NCBI RefSeq assembly: GCF_002159455.1
Contig: NZ_NFIQ01000002.1
Coordinates: forward strand, 1-64,000
Direction: 5' to 3'
Length of the DNA: 64,000 nucleotides
DNA from: Flavonifractor sp. An306
Lineage (GTDB): Bacteria > Bacillota > Clostridia > Oscillospirales > Oscillospiraceae
The notes below the pieces were generated by a model that saw nothing but the letters and a program-made list of their open reading frames with translations, ran no database searches and was not told the DNA's origin. How positions within the stretch are numbered: position 1 is the stretch's first letter; each line of letters opens with the position of its first letter. Positions 1-8,162 of the stretch are shown piece after piece. Made by a program: the position numbers and the translations under genes.

Positions 1-393
1 GAACATGAAGCACCTGGAGGCCGCCGTTGAGGATGCCTCCATTGCTGGCTGACTTCATTCATTCCAGGGTCTGCAAACCAATTTGCGCAAAATCCTTGAC
101 ACTACCTGACCTTCGGTCGGTCTTGACACGACCGACCTTCATGGTCGATGCATTGAAAACGATTTTAGACGGGCTATTCCGTTTGTTCCGTACCGGTAGT
201 GCCCCTGGGAGTTCAGTTTGATTCCCTATGAGATGGCGTACTCCGATGCTTTCTGCTTTCAATCTTAATTGACTCAAAGGCGAGACTGGCTGAGAGATAA
301 GCGTTTTTAATAATTTCCAATTGGTGGGGAAGTATATCGTGACTACATCAATAAATCCAAATAGGCATCTTGCTTGTTGATAAGCAAAACCAC
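1..393. other. left-edge stretch without a recognisable gene
   Basis: No gene is recognised here. On the plus strand a 16-codon tail (2-52, ending EDASIAG then TGA at 50-52) may be the end of a coding sequence that begins outside the window; its family cannot be named. An 8-bp inverted repeat (115-122 with 130-137) lies in the middle. Short open frames on both strands show no motif, no ribosome-binding site and no consistent codon use. The stretch lies downstream of the NTPase gene and looks like degenerate mobile or island DNA. Confidence 0.4.
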
Positions 394-3294
394 TTAAAGT
401 AGTTCTTTTAAAGCAAGATTAATACGCTTCCTTTCAATATTAATTTCAATTATTTTAACAGAGATTGCTTGCCCTACATGGAATAATGTAGTCAGGTGTT
501 CTCTTGGCAGAAATTCGTGTGATATATTGCTTATGTGAAGTAATCCTTTGTAGTTTCCGCTCTCACCAAAGCTGACAAAAACACCATAAGGAACAACTCC
601 TGAAACAACTACATCTACACAGTCACCAACATGATAATCGTCTGCAATAAACGAATCCCACCAGAGGGGTACATTCGTTTGATTAAGTATGTTGCCCCCA
701 TTTTGTGATTCAATTAATTTGATTTTTCTTGTCAACTTCTCATGTGTTTGCTTAGCTTGGATTGCAAAATGTGATATGAATCGTCCAAAAGAGAATTCAC
801 AAATTTCTATACCAAAGTTTAGTTTTGCAATGTCTTCTGCATCAAACTCAATACATGCTTTCGATGTCTGAACAAGGCCCATTTGAACAGCATGCTTTAC
901 GCCTGGACGCAGTTTCTCAAACTTGTCTTCAATGGCTCCAAACAATTCTTTGCCAAATTCATTTATGGTTTGACTTAATTGCATTTTTCGTTTTGCAACT
1001 GAATCATAGCTGCGCAAATTCATGTCATAATATGTACAGTAGCTTGTTCCTAATGCAAAAAATTGCAAATTCTGTGGCGATGTTTTCTTATGACCATTGG
1101 CCTTGCTAAAGAATTGTCTAATAAAGTTCACTGCATCAGACTTACGATCCTCTTGTTGCCATAAATATTCAACATATTGATGGGCAATGTGTGCGTCATC
1201 TTTAAATAGAGGCAAATATTCGTAAACCAGTTCACTCGCCATCTTAGGATTCAAGTCATGAATAGTGAGATAACTTGCAGCATTCACCAAAGCCTGTCTG
1301 CGCAATTTAATAGGACACTTTTTTAGATTTAATACTCGCCTATATTTCCCAATTATTTCCTCTATATTTCCAGTAATTCTGGACTGGTCCGCCTCCTGAA
1401 GCATAGCTTCTTCAATTGTCACACTGATTTCTTTTCCACCCAAACTTTCAATTAGTCCTCTTATTGCTTCTTTTTGCGGTTCACCCAAATGGGAATATCT
1501 ATCCTGCATGATTGACAACAGTTCTTGCGCATATACGCGTCCGTGGGTATCATTATAATGTTCAATAACTAATTGATTTACCAACTCATCTACTGCAGAT
1601 TCAAATTTGTCATCATCAAGGATTTCCTTTTGTAATACATACCTTAACATGTCAAAGCGGAACAAAAGATCATCATTTACAACAGCAGGAATCGTTGCAA
1701 AGACTGTCTTTGCCGTTTCCGTAAGATAGTAAAAAACTCTGCCGTACAAAAAATCTTGGGCATCCGAGCCGCTATGTAGCGAAGAAAATATTGTGTCTTG
1801 CATCCCATTTTGCATATACAGATACGCAAACTGATAAATAAAAATGGGGCGTCCATTTGTGGCTGCCAACACCTTCTCTGGAATTCCTCTTTTTGTAAGC
1901 TCTTTCTTGAGCGTTCCGCTCAGTTCAGGACACTTCGAATCAATAATCCCTTGTAAGAAAGTACAAGTTGCTGTTATATCAAGTTCACCTGTTGGGATTG
2001 GTGTTCCTATGGATAAACGCAAATTCCGTGTAGTAAGAATAACTTTATGGTGATTGATATCTAAGTCTTTTAAGAATTCGCTAATTTTTTTCTTTTCTTC
2101 GTCCCGAAACGTTTCATAGTCATCAATTACTATGAGAAGTTTACCTGTATACTCTTTGATTAATTTTTCAGGTTCTTGCAATTTGCCATCTTCAAACTGG
2201 AATACTAAATCCGGATAAACGGTATGGATAACAGTTTCAATGATTTCACTATACCGCCGAACATACTTTGAACTGTTCTGTATGATTTTCCCCGTTATCG
2301 GGTTATATATACGGTCCTTAGCGGTAACAAAGACGATATATGAGAAGTGCATTTCCTTGCTACAAAAAAGTTGTTGGCAGACATACTGAATGCATGCAGT
2401 TTTTCCGACTCCGCCATGCCCCCATAAAGTGGCAGATACGTTCGATTTGTTTTTAAGCAAAAAATTCCAAACGATTTTTGAAAAACCAACATCTTGATAC
2501 GTCTGATAATTGCACTCGAACCGATTCATCACGGTTCCGTTCATACCTACTTCTCGATACTCATCACACTCGCTATAACGCGCAAATTCGGAATAAATAA
2601 CATATTCCTCCTGCGTATTACCAAACAGCGGACAGAGTTTAATTTGACCTGTTAATGAGTCGCTCAGAGTACTAAATACATATTCTTGAAAATCCACTCC
2701 ATTTCGCTTCAGTGTGATGAATGGCGATAGTTTGTGATATTTGTTATCAATTTGAATATAGGTTCTTGGGAACTCCTCCTCATGAGGAAATGCTTCTTTA
2801 GGGCATACCCACCGACTCTTCTGCCCGGTTATATCAATGCGAATCCCATAATACTGGTGTTGGTCGCTCTTTTCCACATAAATCAGAGAGTGCTCATCTT
2901 TAAGAAGTGAAATTGAATTTATCAATCCATCGTAGAAAGGGGTTAGAACACCAATCAAATCTGAAGATAATGCATACCCATGACCTATCTTTACATTTCG
3001 TACTCCAGGGTAATCTGCAATTAACGATCGAGATTTTTTGTTTTGTAATACTTCCTTTTTCTTATCCAGCAATGTAATGGCTGATACAACATCCCCAATC
3101 GTCATACGATCAAAACTTGCGGCAATCCGTTTGCGGTCGTCAATTAGCAAACTATCGCCATTTTTATTCCACAAAAGACCAACAAGAAGAAAAAGTGAGT
3201 ATTCAACACTTTTCCTAAGAGATACAATATACTCGTAACTGTCTTCGTCACAAATTGCGAGATCATTATTTATATGATTAAGAATATAGTCCAT
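394..3294 (-). CDS. STAND/NB-ARC-like P-loop NTPase with C-terminal S1 RNA-binding domain
   Basis: A 966-residue multidomain protein. Residues 1-270 form an N-terminal region that I do not recognise. A P-loop NTPase follows: Walker A GHGGVGKT at 292-299, Walker B LLIVIDDYE at about 384-392 and a sensor-1 like KVILTTRN shortly after, the layout of NB-ARC/STAND switch ATPases. Residues ~500-870 look all-helical, like a winged-helix plus TPR-type sensor region. The last ~75 residues (889-963) are an S1/OB fold with the usual VVPYGVFVSF and GLLHISNIS motifs. STAND proteins usually couple recognition of a trigger to oligomerisation; the S1 tail suggests that RNA is bound. The gene is alone, AT-rich unlike the host genes, has its own promoter and a Shine-Dalgarno AAGGAG, and sits at the end of a tRNA-associated island. 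An antiphage role is inference only. Confidence 0.85.
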   Translation of the reverse strand: MDYILNHINNDLAICDEDSYEYIVSLRKSVEYSLFLLVGLLWNKNGDSLLIDDRKRIAASFDRMTIGDVVSAITLLDKKKEVLQNKKSRSLIADYPGVRNVKIGHGYALSSDLIGVLTPFYDGLINSISLLKDEHSLIYVEKSDQHQYYGIRIDITGQKSRWVCPKEAFPHEEEFPRTYIQIDNKYHKLSPFITLKRNGVDFQEYVFSTLSDSLTGQIKLCPLFGNTQEEYVIYSEFARYSECDEYREVGMNGTVMNRFECNYQTYQDVGFSKIVWNFLLKNKSNVSATLWGHGGVGKTACIQYVCQQLFCSKEMHFSYIVFVTAKDRIYNPITGKIIQNSSKYVRRYSEIIETVIHTVYPDLVFQFEDGKLQEPEKLIKEYTGKLLIVIDDYETFRDEEKKKISEFLKDLDINHHKVILTTRNLRLSIGTPIPTGELDITATCTFLQGIIDSKCPELSGTLKKELTKRGIPEKVLAATNGRPIFIYQFAYLYMQNGMQDTIFSSLHSGSDAQDFLYGRVFYYLTETAKTVFATIPAVVNDDLLFRFDMLRYVLQKEILDDDKFESAVDELVNQLVIEHYNDTHGRVYAQELLSIMQDRYSHLGEPQKEAIRGLIESLGGKEISVTIEEAMLQEADQSRITGNIEEIIGKYRRVLNLKKCPIKLRRQALVNAASYLTIHDLNPKMASELVYEYLPLFKDDAHIAHQYVEYLWQQEDRKSDAVNFIRQFFSKANGHKKTSPQNLQFFALGTSYCTYYDMNLRSYDSVAKRKMQLSQTINEFGKELFGAIEDKFEKLRPGVKHAVQMGLVQTSKACIEFDAEDIAKLNFGIEICEFSFGRFISHFAIQAKQTHEKLTRKIKLIESQNGGNILNQTNVPLWWDSFIADDYHVGDCVDVVVSGVVPYGVFVSFGESGNYKGLLHISNISHEFLPREHLTTLFHVGQAISVKIIEINIERKRINLALKELL

Positions 3295-3328
3295 GTACCC
3301 AACTCCTTACCTCATAAAGTACATTTTC

Positions 3329-3357
3329 ATTATAACCTTATTACAACTCACACGCAA
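3329..3357 (-). promoter_or_regulatory. sigma-A-type promoter of the STAND NTPase gene
   Basis: Read on the minus strand, TTGCGT (3357-3352) is followed after 17 bases by a perfect TATAAT (3334-3329), about 35 bases upstream of the ATG at 3294. The gene therefore appears to be transcribed alone. Confidence 0.6.
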
Positions 3358-3656
3358 GCAAAGACAACTCATTTCTACAAACGCTCATTTGTGGTTGACA
3401 ACACATGAGCGACGGAGCAGTTCCTTTTCATGGGCATTAATCAGCACATGGATTATATACAAGAAAAATATTGAGATCAGTTATCTAAGCTACGACACAT
3501 TATGTTTCCAAGCTCAAAATACTGCGTCCACTTTGGCCAAGCAGCAAATAAACAAGGTTTCCGGAAAACAGGAAAAACTGCAGGGGGTAGCTGCCCATCC
3601 AGCATTTTTATCAAACCATACACCGCAGTCCGTGGGCAGAAAACTTACCACCTTGC
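3358..3656. other. AT-rich non-coding island end
   Basis: This stretch between the NTPase promoter and the tRNA fragment holds no gene I can support. An open plus-strand frame runs through it but has no ribosome-binding site and continues through the tRNA fragment and its terminator, so it is not coding. It is taken as the terminal non-coding part of the integrated element. Confidence 0.4.
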
Positions 3657-3713
3657 GAGAGCGTACGGTTCGCATCCGTAAGGTCGTCGGTTCGATCCCG
3701 ATTAGGTCCACCA
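3657..3713 (+). pseudogene. 3' half of tRNA-Ala(CGC), probable attachment-site copy
   Basis: The sequence carries the 3' strand of a D stem (GAGC), a complete anticodon arm (TACGG, loop TTCGCAT, CCGTA; anticodon CGC), a variable loop, a full T arm (GTCGG, TTCGATC, CCGAT), the 3' acceptor strand TAGGTCC, discriminator A and an encoded CCA at 3711-3713. T at position 70 would allow the G3:U70 pair that marks alanine tRNAs. No matching 5' acceptor strand (GGGCCTA or similar) lies upstream; instead AT-rich DNA joins directly at the D arm. Integrating elements commonly leave such a 3' tRNA copy at their far end, so this is read as an att site with the element on its left. Confidence 0.75.
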
Positions 3714-3714
3714 C

Positions 3715-3752
3715 ACTCGGGAGATCTCAAAACGAGATCTCCCGAGTTTTTT
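3715..3752 (+). terminator. intrinsic terminator behind the tRNA fragment
   Basis: A perfect 14-bp inverted repeat (ACTCGGGAGATCTC at 3715-3728 with its complement at 3734-3747, loop AAAAC) is followed by a T run. It begins two bases after the tRNA CCA end, so it is the original tRNA terminator. Confidence 0.85.
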
Positions 3753-3759
3753 CATGCTT

Positions 3760-4533
3760 TCAGGATGCACGATAGTACACACTCTTGTCCCCTTCCGGAT
3801 GCAGGAAGTCGAAGAACTGTGTGACACTGATTTTGAATTCCACTTCGATTTCAAAGTTCCTCCCGATATTCACCCGCTCAATGAGCTGCCGCAGGATCAT
3901 CTTCTTTCCCTCGATACTACTCCCCGCATACAGGTCGGCCCAGGACATAATCTTGTCATACTCCTTTTGGACGGCAACGGCAGAACTCTTCAGATCAGCC
4001 GCTTTTTCCTTGGCCTGTTCCAACTCCTGGGCCAGCGCCGCCAGCTTGCTTCGGGTGTCTTCTATCATCTCGCCGAGGATGTCCGCTCCAAAACTGCCAG
4101 TCCCATTGATGGTTTTGATGATCTCTTTCTTGTAGCTCTCCAGCTCTCGTTCTGCGGCAGCATGGAGTTTCTCCAGATTGGCCACCGAACTGTTTGCCAG
4201 TTTGAGTTCTTTTTCCCGCTGCTTTTGAATGAGCTGGCTCCTGGGTGCAGTCTTCATACGCTCAAAGAGTTGGATGACGATTTTATCAATAATGCCGTCC
4301 AGTTTCTCACCGGAGTATCCGGTCTGACCGTCACAGTCCTGAGGATGGCGAATCTTGTAATGGCAGGCGTAGCGGATATGGGTTTCCCGTTTGGGCTCAC
4401 CCTTGGCTCTTCTGCCGCTGCTGGTGGTCAGCACCAGTTTGGAACCACAGTGGGCGCAGTAGACCATCCCGGAGAGCAGCGCCTTCCCCTTGGAGTTAAA
4501 GGGCACTTCATTGTTCTGGTGCTCATAAATGCA
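3760..4533 (-). pseudogene. C-terminal remnant of a large serine recombinase
   Basis: The open frame gives about 257 residues ending with a stop at 3760. It begins within the recombinase domain (EHQNNEVPF), continues with the zinc beta-ribbon (YCAHCGSK, and a later Cys pair), then a long charged coiled coil (residues ~80-190 of the fragment) and ends in the usual C-terminal region (ILRQLIERV, FFDFLHPEG). The N-terminal catalytic serine domain and most of the recombinase domain are missing; the preceding sequence switches frame into an unrelated ATPase fragment near 4530. It cannot encode an active recombinase. It shows that a mobile element once stood here. Confidence 0.8.
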
Positions 4534-4815
4534 GAGAGAAGATCGACGATCCGATCCTCACGCAGCACGGGTTCTTCTCTGCTGTCCGAAACCAACTCCC
4601 ACACATTTTCCTCGCTGCGTCGAAGCTCCAGCTCCCGGTATTCGATGTCCCGGCCTACGCAGGTCAGTCTGGCTCTGCCGCTGCCCCGCTTTTCTTCCAC
4701 CAGAGTGAAGCTGGAATCCACCGCGCCGCTGATGGCGGTGGTGCCGGAGATCCGATGGAACACATCCTCCGCCTTTTCCTTGCGCAGATGGTGGATGAGC
4801 AGGATGGCAATAGTT
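4525..4815 (-). pseudogene. fragment of a RepA-like AAA ATPase from a mobile element
   Basis: A frame of about 95 codons reads AILLIHHLRKEKAEDVFHRI and then SGAVDSSFTLVEEKRGSGRA, ending VLREDRIVDLLSAF. This matches the part of hexameric RepA-like helicases (AAA_25) after Walker B that plasmids and integrative elements of Clostridia encode. A TGA lies directly before the fragment and the recombinase fragment follows in another frame. Walker A and the N-terminus are absent. The bases just upstream (about 4816-4842) belong to yet another short frame. Interpreted as recombination debris. Confidence 0.65.
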
Positions 4816-4875
4816 CAGCAGTTTGTCGATATGATCATCCATCTTAAGCTCTCTGAGAACAATCTCTCTGAGCCC

Positions 4876-5092
4876 TCAATTCCCGGCAACCGTCCCTACA
4901 AGAAAGCCGGTGGCGCCGGTCTGGTGCCCAAGCCCACAAAAGAGTGTGTCCGCTGCGGCGTATGCGCGCAGTCCTGTCCCGTTCAGGCGATCGACAAGGA
5001 GGATCCGAAAAAGGTGGATGATAAGGCGTGCATCTCCTGTATGCGCTGCATCTGCGTATGTCCCCGCACCGCCCGCAAGGCAAATGCATTAT
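4876..5092 (+). pseudogene. C-terminal 2x[4Fe-4S] domain of an EFR1-type flavodoxin/ferredoxin protein, truncated
   Basis: The plus-strand frame reads GNRPYKKAGG, then a pair of 4Fe-4S motifs: CVRCGVCAQSCP and CISCMRCICVCP. The spacing and the GNRPYKK lead are those of the clostridial proteins in which a flavodoxin-like domain precedes a ferredoxin domain. Nothing of the flavodoxin part remains upstream, there is no start site, and the frame leaves the family near 5092, exactly where the oppositely oriented ankyrin gene begins to make sense. It is a broken piece, not a gene. Confidence 0.7.
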
Positions 5093-5507
5093 GTCCATCC
5101 TCATTGGTCAGCGTCTTATCCGCTCCAAGTTCCAGCAAAAAGCGGCACGCCTCGCTTTTCCCGCACCTAGCGGCATAGATCAGCGGGGTCCTTCCCTCCC
5201 GATCCGTCCCGTCCAGCTCAGCGCCCTGGTCGTACAACAGACGGATGATATCCCTGTTCCCTGCCTGACAGGCCATATGCAGCGCCATGCGGCTCTGATT
5301 GTCCGCGATGGACGCATCCGCCCCCGCATCCAGCAAAAGCTTTACAATATCCCGGGATCCCTTGGCACTGGCGTAATACAGAGGCGTAGCCCCCTGTGCG
5401 TCGCGTTTGTCGAGCTGGATCCCGCCCTTCTTCAAAAACGCCTGCACGACCCCCTTCTGCCCATTCTTGCAGGCGGTCAGCAGCATATTATCAAGATTCA
5501 CCGGCAT
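4983..5507 (-). CDS. ankyrin-repeat protein, 3' end replaced by foreign DNA
   Basis: A 174-residue frame starts at ATG 5507 behind GGGGAGG. Four ankyrin repeats follow (for example GATPLYYASAKGSRDIVKLL, GRTPLIYAARCGKSEACRFL). After about residue 138 (near 5092) the ankyrin pattern stops and the last ~35 residues are the antisense reading of the ferredoxin fragment on the other strand. So the gene has lost its true 3' end by a rearrangement, yet remains an open frame. It lies 21 bases downstream of a second, larger ankyrin gene in the same direction. Ankyrin proteins bind other proteins; no target can be named. Confidence 0.7.
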   Translation of the reverse strand: MPVNLDNMLLTACKNGQKGVVQAFLKKGGIQLDKRDAQGATPLYYASAKGSRDIVKLLLDAGADASIADNQSRMALHMACQAGNRDIIRLLYDQGAELDGTDREGRTPLIYAARCGKSEACRFLLELGADKTLTNEDGHNAFALRAVRGHTQMQRIQEMHALSSTFFGSSLSIA

Positions 5508-5528
5508 GATGATTCCTCCCCTATCTCC

Positions 5529-7115
5529 TTATTCCATGTACGGAAGCAGCAGCTTGACCAGAGGAGTGTTGTCCCGCTCTACCGCATAGTCCATCGCTGT
5601 TTTGCCGGACAGGTTGACCGCGTTGGCGTCCGGTTCTCCAAAGTCCAGCATCAGTTCCGTCATCGCCACTGCGTCATGGAGGGCCTCCTGGCATGCCGCA
5701 TAGTGCAGCGCCGTATTCCCCTGCACATCCCGCAGCGTCACATCCGCCCCGGCCTCCAGAAGCGCTGTCTGTACCTCTTCCATTGTCCGGAAATTACTTG
5801 TGCATGACAACATCAACGGCGTCTGCCCCGCGTCGTTTTTCCGGTTCACGTCCGCCCCCAGACGGATGGCTTCCTCTACTACCATATCAATCACACTGTC
5901 TCTGCCCGAGCCTCTGCCATTCTGGGAAGCGCACGCCAGCCCCAGCAGGCAGTCATCCTGGTCGTTCAGGCTGCTGTCCAGGTCAAAGCCGTACTGCACC
6001 AGGAGCTCCACCAGCTGTTCTGCCAACCTGTCCCGGTAAAGATTCCGCGGCGCATGTATCATGATCTGCGGGCTGAACAGCGCCACGATGGGCTGCTCCC
6101 CCGCTCCATTCTTCTGAGCGGGATCCGCCCCCAGCTCCAGCAACAGCGAGGCCATGGGGATGTCACAGGTCTGACAGGCCACCGCCAGCGGAGAAAGTCC
6201 CTCAAAGGATTCCTGCTCGCTGATGGCGTTGAGATCCTCTCCCATAGCCACCAGCGCACGTACCGCCACTTCATCGCTCTTACGCACCGCCTGATGGAGC
6301 GTCATGCCACCCGCCGCAATTTTTTCCTCGCCCTCCGAAGAATGCTCCTCATCCGGAGAATAGCTGCCGTCCAGCAGGGCCGCCAGTTTTTTTGCGCCCG
6401 CACGCACCGCCAGCTTGTGGGCCGTCTCCAGCATGTCGTTTTCCGCCTCCGGATCCACTCCTGCATCCATGAGAATCACGGCACATCGGAACAAATCTTC
6501 CAGCTCTTCCTCAATCCTCTTTTTCCGCCGCTCCAGTTCCTCCATGGAAATCGGGCTGCGCATCTTGACCGGCAGAGAGTCCTCCCTGCCCTTCTCCTCG
6601 ATCTCCTCGTCTACACGTTCCAGGTCCTGCAGCGGATTGTAGCAGGCCTGTGCAATCAGGTGCAGTCCCGTATCTCCATTTTGGTTGGTCTTGTTCAGCC
6701 TCACACCCCGCTCTGCCAGCGCACGCAAAAACTCCTTGTTGCCCGCCTCCGCGGCATAGTGATAGCAGAACATCCCATTAGAATCCCGGCGCAGCGCGCT
6801 CCCTCCGCCATCGAGAAGGGCCTGGGCCGTCCGGTAAATGTCCCCCTCCCTTGGAAGATAATTGCACGAAAAACCTTTCTTCGCCAAAAGGAACAGTGGA
6901 AGCTCGCCATACCTGGACGCCTGGTTCGGGTTCAGGCCCTGCTCCAGCAGCCAGGCCACCGCCTCCGGGTGGGCATTCTGGCTTGCAATATGTAGCAGAT
7001 TGACGTCGCCGTAACCCTCCGCCTTTTCATTGAGTTCGCACTCCTGATACATGGGGAAGATGGTCTCAGGATCCGCATCTCTTTGGTAAGCTTTCCATAC
7101 TTGCATGATATCCAT
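5529..7115 (-). CDS. ankyrin-repeat protein
   Basis: A 528-residue protein made mainly of ankyrin repeats: an N-terminal set (VNLLHIASQNAHPEAVAWLL, then GMFCYHYAAEAGNKEFLRAL), a charged helical insert around residues 165-255 (many Glu/Lys/Arg), and a C-terminal set from about residue 275 to the end (GQTPLMLSCTSNFRTMEEVQ, GNTALHYAACQEALHDAVAM). There is no signal peptide or membrane segment, so it is probably cytoplasmic. It forms a likely operon with the TPR-like gene upstream (2-bp gap) and the truncated ankyrin gene downstream. The function is unknown; ankyrin arrays serve protein binding. Confidence 0.8.
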   Translation of the reverse strand: MDIMQVWKAYQRDADPETIFPMYQECELNEKAEGYGDVNLLHIASQNAHPEAVAWLLEQGLNPNQASRYGELPLFLLAKKGFSCNYLPREGDIYRTAQALLDGGGSALRRDSNGMFCYHYAAEAGNKEFLRALAERGVRLNKTNQNGDTGLHLIAQACYNPLQDLERVDEEIEEKGREDSLPVKMRSPISMEELERRKKRIEEELEDLFRCAVILMDAGVDPEAENDMLETAHKLAVRAGAKKLAALLDGSYSPDEEHSSEGEEKIAAGGMTLHQAVRKSDEVAVRALVAMGEDLNAISEQESFEGLSPLAVACQTCDIPMASLLLELGADPAQKNGAGEQPIVALFSPQIMIHAPRNLYRDRLAEQLVELLVQYGFDLDSSLNDQDDCLLGLACASQNGRGSGRDSVIDMVVEEAIRLGADVNRKNDAGQTPLMLSCTSNFRTMEEVQTALLEAGADVTLRDVQGNTALHYAACQEALHDAVAMTELMLDFGEPDANAVNLSGKTAMDYAVERDNTPLVKLLLPYME

Positions 7116-7117
7116 GT

Positions 7118-7633
7118 TTAAGTCTCCTTTTCTGAGATCTGACGCAATGCCTTTTCTACATTTTCAAAGCGCTTTCCCTGCAGCGAGGCCACCAGAGTCC
7201 TGACCCGTGCTCCGTCGTTCAGCTGCGCACAAAGATCAATCATCAGCCGCAGGATTCGCTCCCGCGCATACGCAGGCAAACAGACAGCCTCCGCCTCCCG
7301 CATGGGAAAACGATACTGCGCCTGCGCACACTGTCGTTCATATAAAATGCGCAGGACCTCCGCCTCGCCGGAGGGCTTCTCCAGTTCCCTTTTTCCGCTC
7401 TTTAGGCAGGAAAGGGCCTTTTCCAGGCAGGAAATCGCCTTCTCCCTCTGACCTGCCTGTTCCAGACAAAGCGCCTGGTTATAGAACAGGGGGGCTGTCC
7501 GATTCCCGGCCGCAGACAGGCGCAGCAGCAGACGAAAGCTCTCCGCCCTGGCGCCCTGCTCATACAGAACGCAGGCAAGCGCCATCACAGTTTCTTCTTC
7601 CGTTTGGAGTGTTGGGGCCGTCTCAATCAGCAT
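7118..7633 (-). CDS. TPR-like helical repeat protein, function unknown
   Basis: 171 residues when started at ATG 7633, which lies 8 bases after GGAGG; a GTG three codons earlier overlaps the ribosome-binding site. The protein is helical with one clear TPR-type pair (APLFYNQALCLEQAGQREKA, AISCLEKALS) and a Leu/Arg-rich C-terminal half. No catalytic motif, signal or membrane segment is seen. The stop lies 2 bases before the start of the ankyrin gene, so they should be co-translated. A scaffold role together with the ankyrin proteins is plausible but unproven. Confidence 0.65.
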   Translation of the reverse strand: MLIETAPTLQTEEETVMALACVLYEQGARAESFRLLLRLSAAGNRTAPLFYNQALCLEQAGQREKAISCLEKALSCLKSGKRELEKPSGEAEVLRILYERQCAQAQYRFPMREAEAVCLPAYARERILRLMIDLCAQLNDGARVRTLVASLQGKRFENVEKALRQISEKET

Positions 7634-7690
7634 ACCATCCACCTCCCCTTCTGTCGTTACATGATCTGCATATTGCGACTTTATTTGATA

Positions 7691-8080
7691 TTATAACCCT
7701 GCTGCACCTATATTGTCCATATATGGTGGATTCTTCGTGCATTGGGGATTGGTGAGTTCAAACCGCTCATCTATATTTTTTTCGCCCCACTCACACATCA
7801 GTTCCAGAATCGTCTCCAAAGATCGCCCCTTCGGAGTAATGGAATATTCCACCCTCGGGGGTACCTCAGCGTACGCTGTGCGTGCAATCAGGCCGTCGTT
7901 TTCCAGCTCCCGGAGCTGATTGGTAAGGGTGCGCTGGGAAATCTGGGTAAGGGTGCGCATCAACTCGCTGAAGCGCTGGGTTCCATTTTCAATCAGGCTT
8001 TCCAGGATCAGCGGCTTGCACTTCCCACCAATCACTTTCAAAGTAACTTCCATTTCACAGGTCACTCGTATCTTCTCCAT
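7691..8080 (-). CDS. HxlR-family winged-helix transcriptional regulator
   Basis: 129 residues from ATG 8080, which has GGGAG upstream; a GTG at 8110 is less likely. The HxlR hallmarks are present: GGKCKPLILESL near the N-terminus, the recognition region ISQRTLTNQLRELENDGLIA, and the wing RVEYSITPKGRSL. HxlR proteins are DNA-binding dimers that sense redox or electrophile stress; here one Cys lies in the GGKC motif and one near the C-terminus. It is divergent from the Fe-S aldo-keto reductase gene, which it probably controls from the shared 138-bp spacer. Confidence 0.9.
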   Translation of the reverse strand: MEKIRVTCEMEVTLKVIGGKCKPLILESLIENGTQRFSELMRTLTQISQRTLTNQLRELENDGLIARTAYAEVPPRVEYSITPKGRSLETILELMCEWGEKNIDERFELTNPQCTKNPPYMDNIGAAGL

Positions 8081-8162
8081 ACGTCTCTCCCATAGTGAAA
8101 TTGATTTCACCTTCTAAGAAAATTGTGCGTACTTGTCCTGCTAAAGTCAAACCGATATAATG

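Noticed and set aside
27-277. Short open frames on both strands at the left edge
   Set aside because: No ribosome-binding site, no motif, and a composition that does not resemble the neighbouring genes.
3514-3714. Minus-strand open frame starting MVDLIGIEPTTLRMRTVR
   Set aside because: It is the antisense reading of the tRNA-Ala fragment, a well-known false gene.
3754-5178. 474-codon plus-strand open frame
   Set aside because: Its first 370 codons are antisense to the recombinase and ATPase fragments; only the ferredoxin part near the end is real and is listed as a fragment.
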